Shown here: one piece after another, positions 32,023 to 33,995 of the stretch
Layout of the letters: the number at the start of each line of letters is the position of its first letter
Position numbering within the stretch: position 1 is the first letter of the stretch
Assembly: GCA_020845895.1 (NCBI GenBank)
Contig: JADLEX010000010.1
Span: forward strand, 1 to 33,995
Length of the DNA stretch: 33,995 bases
Source of the DNA: Deltaproteobacteria bacterium
GTDB lineage: Bacteria; Lernaellota; Lernaellaia; JACKCT01
Direction: 5' to 3'
Translations under genes and position numbers: made by a program
The notes under the pieces: generated by a model
Databases searched by the model: none
Told to the model about the DNA's origin: nothing
What the model saw: only the letters and a program-made list of their open reading frames with translations

Positions 32023-33075
32023 ATGTCCATTGCCGCGACGACCGTGAACGAGATGTTTGAGCGCATGCGCGAGCGCCTGGCGCGACTCGTGCCCGAGGCC
32101 GAACTGCGCCTCAAGGCCGAGATCGCGTTCGAGGTCAACCGCATCAAGGCCGAGCGCGGGGCGATCATCCTGGGCCACAACTACATGGAGCCGGCGCTCT
32201 TCCACTCGGTCTGCGACGTGGTCGGCGATTCGCTGGAACTTTCGCGACGCGCCGCAGCGGCGAGCGCGGACCCCATCGTGTTTTGCGGCGTGCGTTTCAT
32301 GGCCGAAACCGCGAAAATCCTGAACCCCGAACGCACCGTGCTTTTGCCCGCGAAAAAAGCCGGTTGCTCGCTCGCCGACGGCATCACCGCCGAAGATGTG
32401 CGCCGGTTGCGCGAGGCGTATCCCGGCGTGCCGATCGTCACCTACATCAACACCTACGCCGACGTGAAGGCCGAGGTGGATGTGGTCTGCACGTCGGGCA
32501 ACGCGGAGCGCGTGGTGAACGCGCTCGACTCCGACCTCGTGATTTTTTTGCCCGACGAATACCTGGCGCGAAATGTCGCGGCCGAAACGGGCAAGACGAT
32601 TCTCGTGCCGAGCGGCGAGTTCGACGCGCTCGAAGACGTGCGCGCGCGCGGCATCGGCATGATCGGCTGGCGCGCGCGCTGCGAGGTCCACGAAAAATAC
32701 ACGGTGGATGACATCGCGAACGTGCGCCGCCAGTTCCCCGACGTGTACGTGCTCGCGCACCCCGAGTGCAGCCCCGAGGTCGTCGCGGCGTCCGACTATT
32801 CGGGCAGCACCACCCAGATGGTGCGTCAGGTGAAGGAACACGACGCGGCTCATTACCTGCTGCTCACCGAATGCAGCATGGGCGACAACATCATCGCCGA
32901 AAATCCCGAGCGCGACATTTTGCGGATGTGCTCGGTGCGTTGCCCGCACATGAACGAGATTACGCTCGAGAACGTGCTCGACTCGCTGCGCCACGACGTC
33001 GAGATGATCGAGGTCGAGGAGTCGGTGCGCGTGCGGGCGAAGAAATCACTCGACCGCATGCTGGCGATCGGGTGA
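32023..33075 (+). CDS. nadA: quinolinate synthase A
   Basis: A 350-residue [4Fe-4S] enzyme that condenses iminoaspartate with dihydroxyacetone phosphate to form quinolinate, for de novo NAD synthesis. Motifs include GAIILGHNYMEPALFHSVCD, FCGVRFMAETAKIL, KKAGCSLADG (Cys115), YINTYADVKA, VVCTSGNA, LPDEYLARNVA, HPECSPEVV and the Cys303/Cys307 tail MCSVRCPHM. Cluster ligands are expected among Cys115, Cys220 (RARCEVHEKY) and Cys303/307. The start ATG at 32023 follows AGGAG; an upstream ATG at 31966 would read into the repeat and is rejected. nadB and nadC are not in the window. Confidence 0.96.
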   Translation: MSIAATTVNEMFERMRERLARLVPEAELRLKAEIAFEVNRIKAERGAIILGHNYMEPALFHSVCDVVGDSLELSRRAAAASADPIVFCGVRFMAETAKILNPERTVLLPAKKAGCSLADGITAEDVRRLREAYPGVPIVTYINTYADVKAEVDVVCTSGNAERVVNALDSDLVIFLPDEYLARNVAAETGKTILVPSGEFDALEDVRARGIGMIGWRARCEVHEKYTVDDIANVRRQFPDVYVLAHPECSPEVVAASDYSGSTTQMVRQVKEHDAAHYLLLTECSMGDNIIAENPERDILRMCSVRCPHMNEITLENVLDSLRHDVEMIEVEESVRVRAKKSLDRMLAIG

Positions 33076-33143
33076 GGCGGGGCGTCGAAACCTGAGGCTG
33101 GCGATGGCGACCACGGCTTGTCGAGTGATGTCAAAGTCTGTAG

Positions 33144-33812
33144 ATGATGCATGATTCACTGGGGAAGCTCGTGAAAGAATTTCGACAACCCGTTTATCTT
33201 TCTGAAAAAGACGAACCGACCCAAAGGATCCGCTGTCCCGTCCACGGCTTTATTCGATTCTCGAAGAGCGAAAAAGCGGTTATCGACCACCCATACTTTC
33301 AGCGGTTGCGTGACATCAAGCAGTTGGCTTTGACCGACCTGCTCTATCCCGGCGCTAACCACACGCGATTCGAGCACTCCCTCGGCGTGATGCACGTCGC
33401 CACGATGGCATTCGACTCCCTGTGCCAGAAAAAGGGAAGCACGATCGAATCCATCGCGAAAGAGGACGAGGCATTCGCAGATACCCCGCTGGCGAAGAGC
33501 CGTCAGGCCCTTCGCCTCGCCGCGCTGCTTCATGATGTCGGACACGTCGCATTTTCCCATGCCGCGGAACGCGTCATCCTCGGAAAGTGGGGCAAACAAA
33601 CGCACGAGGAACTGACGTCTCTGATCGTGGAAAAGAGCAGTCTTCAACGCGGGATCGACGGATTATTTTGGCAAGGATGCGCGAAAACCGTTGGGGAAAT
33701 CATTCGAGGCGCCAAAGAGTCGCCGCCGCAGCGGAAGTTTCTCTGCGACCTGATCTCCGGAGAAATGAGCCTGTCCCATTCTCCGTGGAAAGTGGATCGG
33801 CGGTTCGGTTAA
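33144..33812 (+). pseudogene. HD-domain phosphohydrolase (SAMHD1/dGTPase-like), truncated by an insertion
   Basis: The first about 207 residues fit an HD-superfamily protein. They contain CPVHGFIRF, HPYFQRLRDIKQL, LLYPGANHTRFEHSLGVMHVA and the metal site AALLHDVGHVAFSHAAE. The family goes on with ISGELDADRMDYL or similar, but here the frame reads LISGEMSLSHSPWKVDRRFG and stops at 33812. The switch comes near 33765, where an IS end begins, so the gene is cut short and its C-terminal half would lie beyond the element. The last 16 residues are coded by the insertion. Start ATG at 33144 has no clear ribosome site. Confidence 0.82.
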
Positions 33813-33995
33813 ACATGGTTACGCCACGCCCTCTTTCCGGTCAAGCTCCGCGCCCGCATTGAGGGCGGCCTGAAGCATCCACAGGTCCTTGTAGCCCATC
33901 ACCTTGCGGAAGCGCTTTTCGTGCTCCAGCAGCGCCGTCGCACACCAGCGCAGCGTCATCGCGGGATCGCGCCACCGGCTCACGCGTCGGGTCCG
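33765..33995 (-). mobile_element. left end of an insertion sequence (partial)
   Basis: The HD gene loses its family pattern at about 33765. From there the sequence (ATGAGCCTGTCCCATTCTCC and on) looks like an IS end, and a minus-strand transposase tail follows 54 nt later. The other end and the target duplication lie outside the window. Confidence 0.65.
33819..33995 (-). CDS. transposase, C-terminal part
   Basis: A 58-residue C-terminal fragment, open at the right edge, with stop TAA at 33821-33819. It reads SRWRDPAMTLRWCATALLE, HEKRFRKVMGYKDLWMLQAA and a short polar tail. WRD-x-MTLRWCATALLE-HEKRFRKVMGYKDL is the kind of ending seen in DDE transposases, where the final helices read RW-ALLEAEK-FRRxRGY. 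The family is not fixed. It belongs to the element that interrupts the HD gene. Confidence 0.75.
   Translation of the reverse strand, partial: RTRRVSRWRDPAMTLRWCATALLEHEKRFRKVMGYKDLWMLQAALNAGAELDRKEGVA

Overview
The window is high-GC, densely coded bacterial DNA. Neighbouring genes often overlap by 4 nt (ATGA, GTGA or TTGA junctions). Several secreted proteins carry long Asp-rich linkers of the DDDADDDATDDD type next to a lipobox or at the C terminus. From memory, this is seen in uncultured Deltaproteobacteria-related lineages such as Myxococcota/Bradymonadales-like bacteria or Lernaellota. The organism has an outer membrane (TonB-dependent receptor, lipoproteins), a Tat system and de novo NAD synthesis. 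The taxonomic assignment is inference; there is no rRNA or tRNA in the window.

Layout. 1-4.9 kb: a fragment of a possible transposase end, a minus-strand TonB-dependent receptor with an unusual N-terminal array of six DxDxDG repeats, then a Fur/PerR-type regulator and a catalase. The regulator and the catalase share a 7-1-7 dyad operator, and the catalase ends in a strong terminator. 5.0-7.9 kb: a compact EcoRII-like restriction-modification cassette (Dcm-type methylase, Vsr mismatch endonuclease, EcoRII-type endonuclease) with overlapping genes. 8.0-12.2 kb: two Asp-rich lipoproteins (a PHP-type phosphoesterase and a large protein with a dockerin-like end) and a small membrane protein. 12.3-15.6 kb: a three-gene operon of a HEPN-like protein, a KGGVGR-variant ParA/MinD-like ATPase and a second P-loop NTPase. 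It looks like an uncharacterised conflict or stress module, but two of its three genes carry a single-base frameshift in this sequence.

16-22 kb: a translationally coupled operon of a B12-binding-type radical SAM enzyme, a CelD/FemAB-like acyltransferase and a membrane protein with a spermidine-synthase-like domain, followed closely by a short-chain dehydrogenase. It probably makes or modifies a metabolite or envelope component. A 61-nt two-hairpin palindromic repeat separates it from the minus-strand genes. 22-27.6 kb (minus strand): a three-gene membrane/beta-propeller operon of unknown role, a secreted Trp-rich helical protein with an Asp-rich tail ending in GCGC, a small exported protein built of FPDhK repeats, an operator-like triple half-site, and a DUF523-DUF1722 (TudS-YbgA) protein. 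27.8-33 kb: tatA/B-tatC, a rhomboid protease, a large TPR protein, a dispersed palindromic repeat and nadA. The right edge holds an HD-domain phosphohydrolase gene cut by an insertion sequence whose transposase tail runs off the window.

The strongest candidate for an undescribed system is the HEPN / KGGVGR ATPase / P-loop NTPase operon, 2 genes downstream of the lipoproteins and about 4.5 kb from the restriction cassette. The DxDxDG-TonB receptor, the Asp-rich tail ending in GCGC and the FPDhK repeat protein are secondary candidates.
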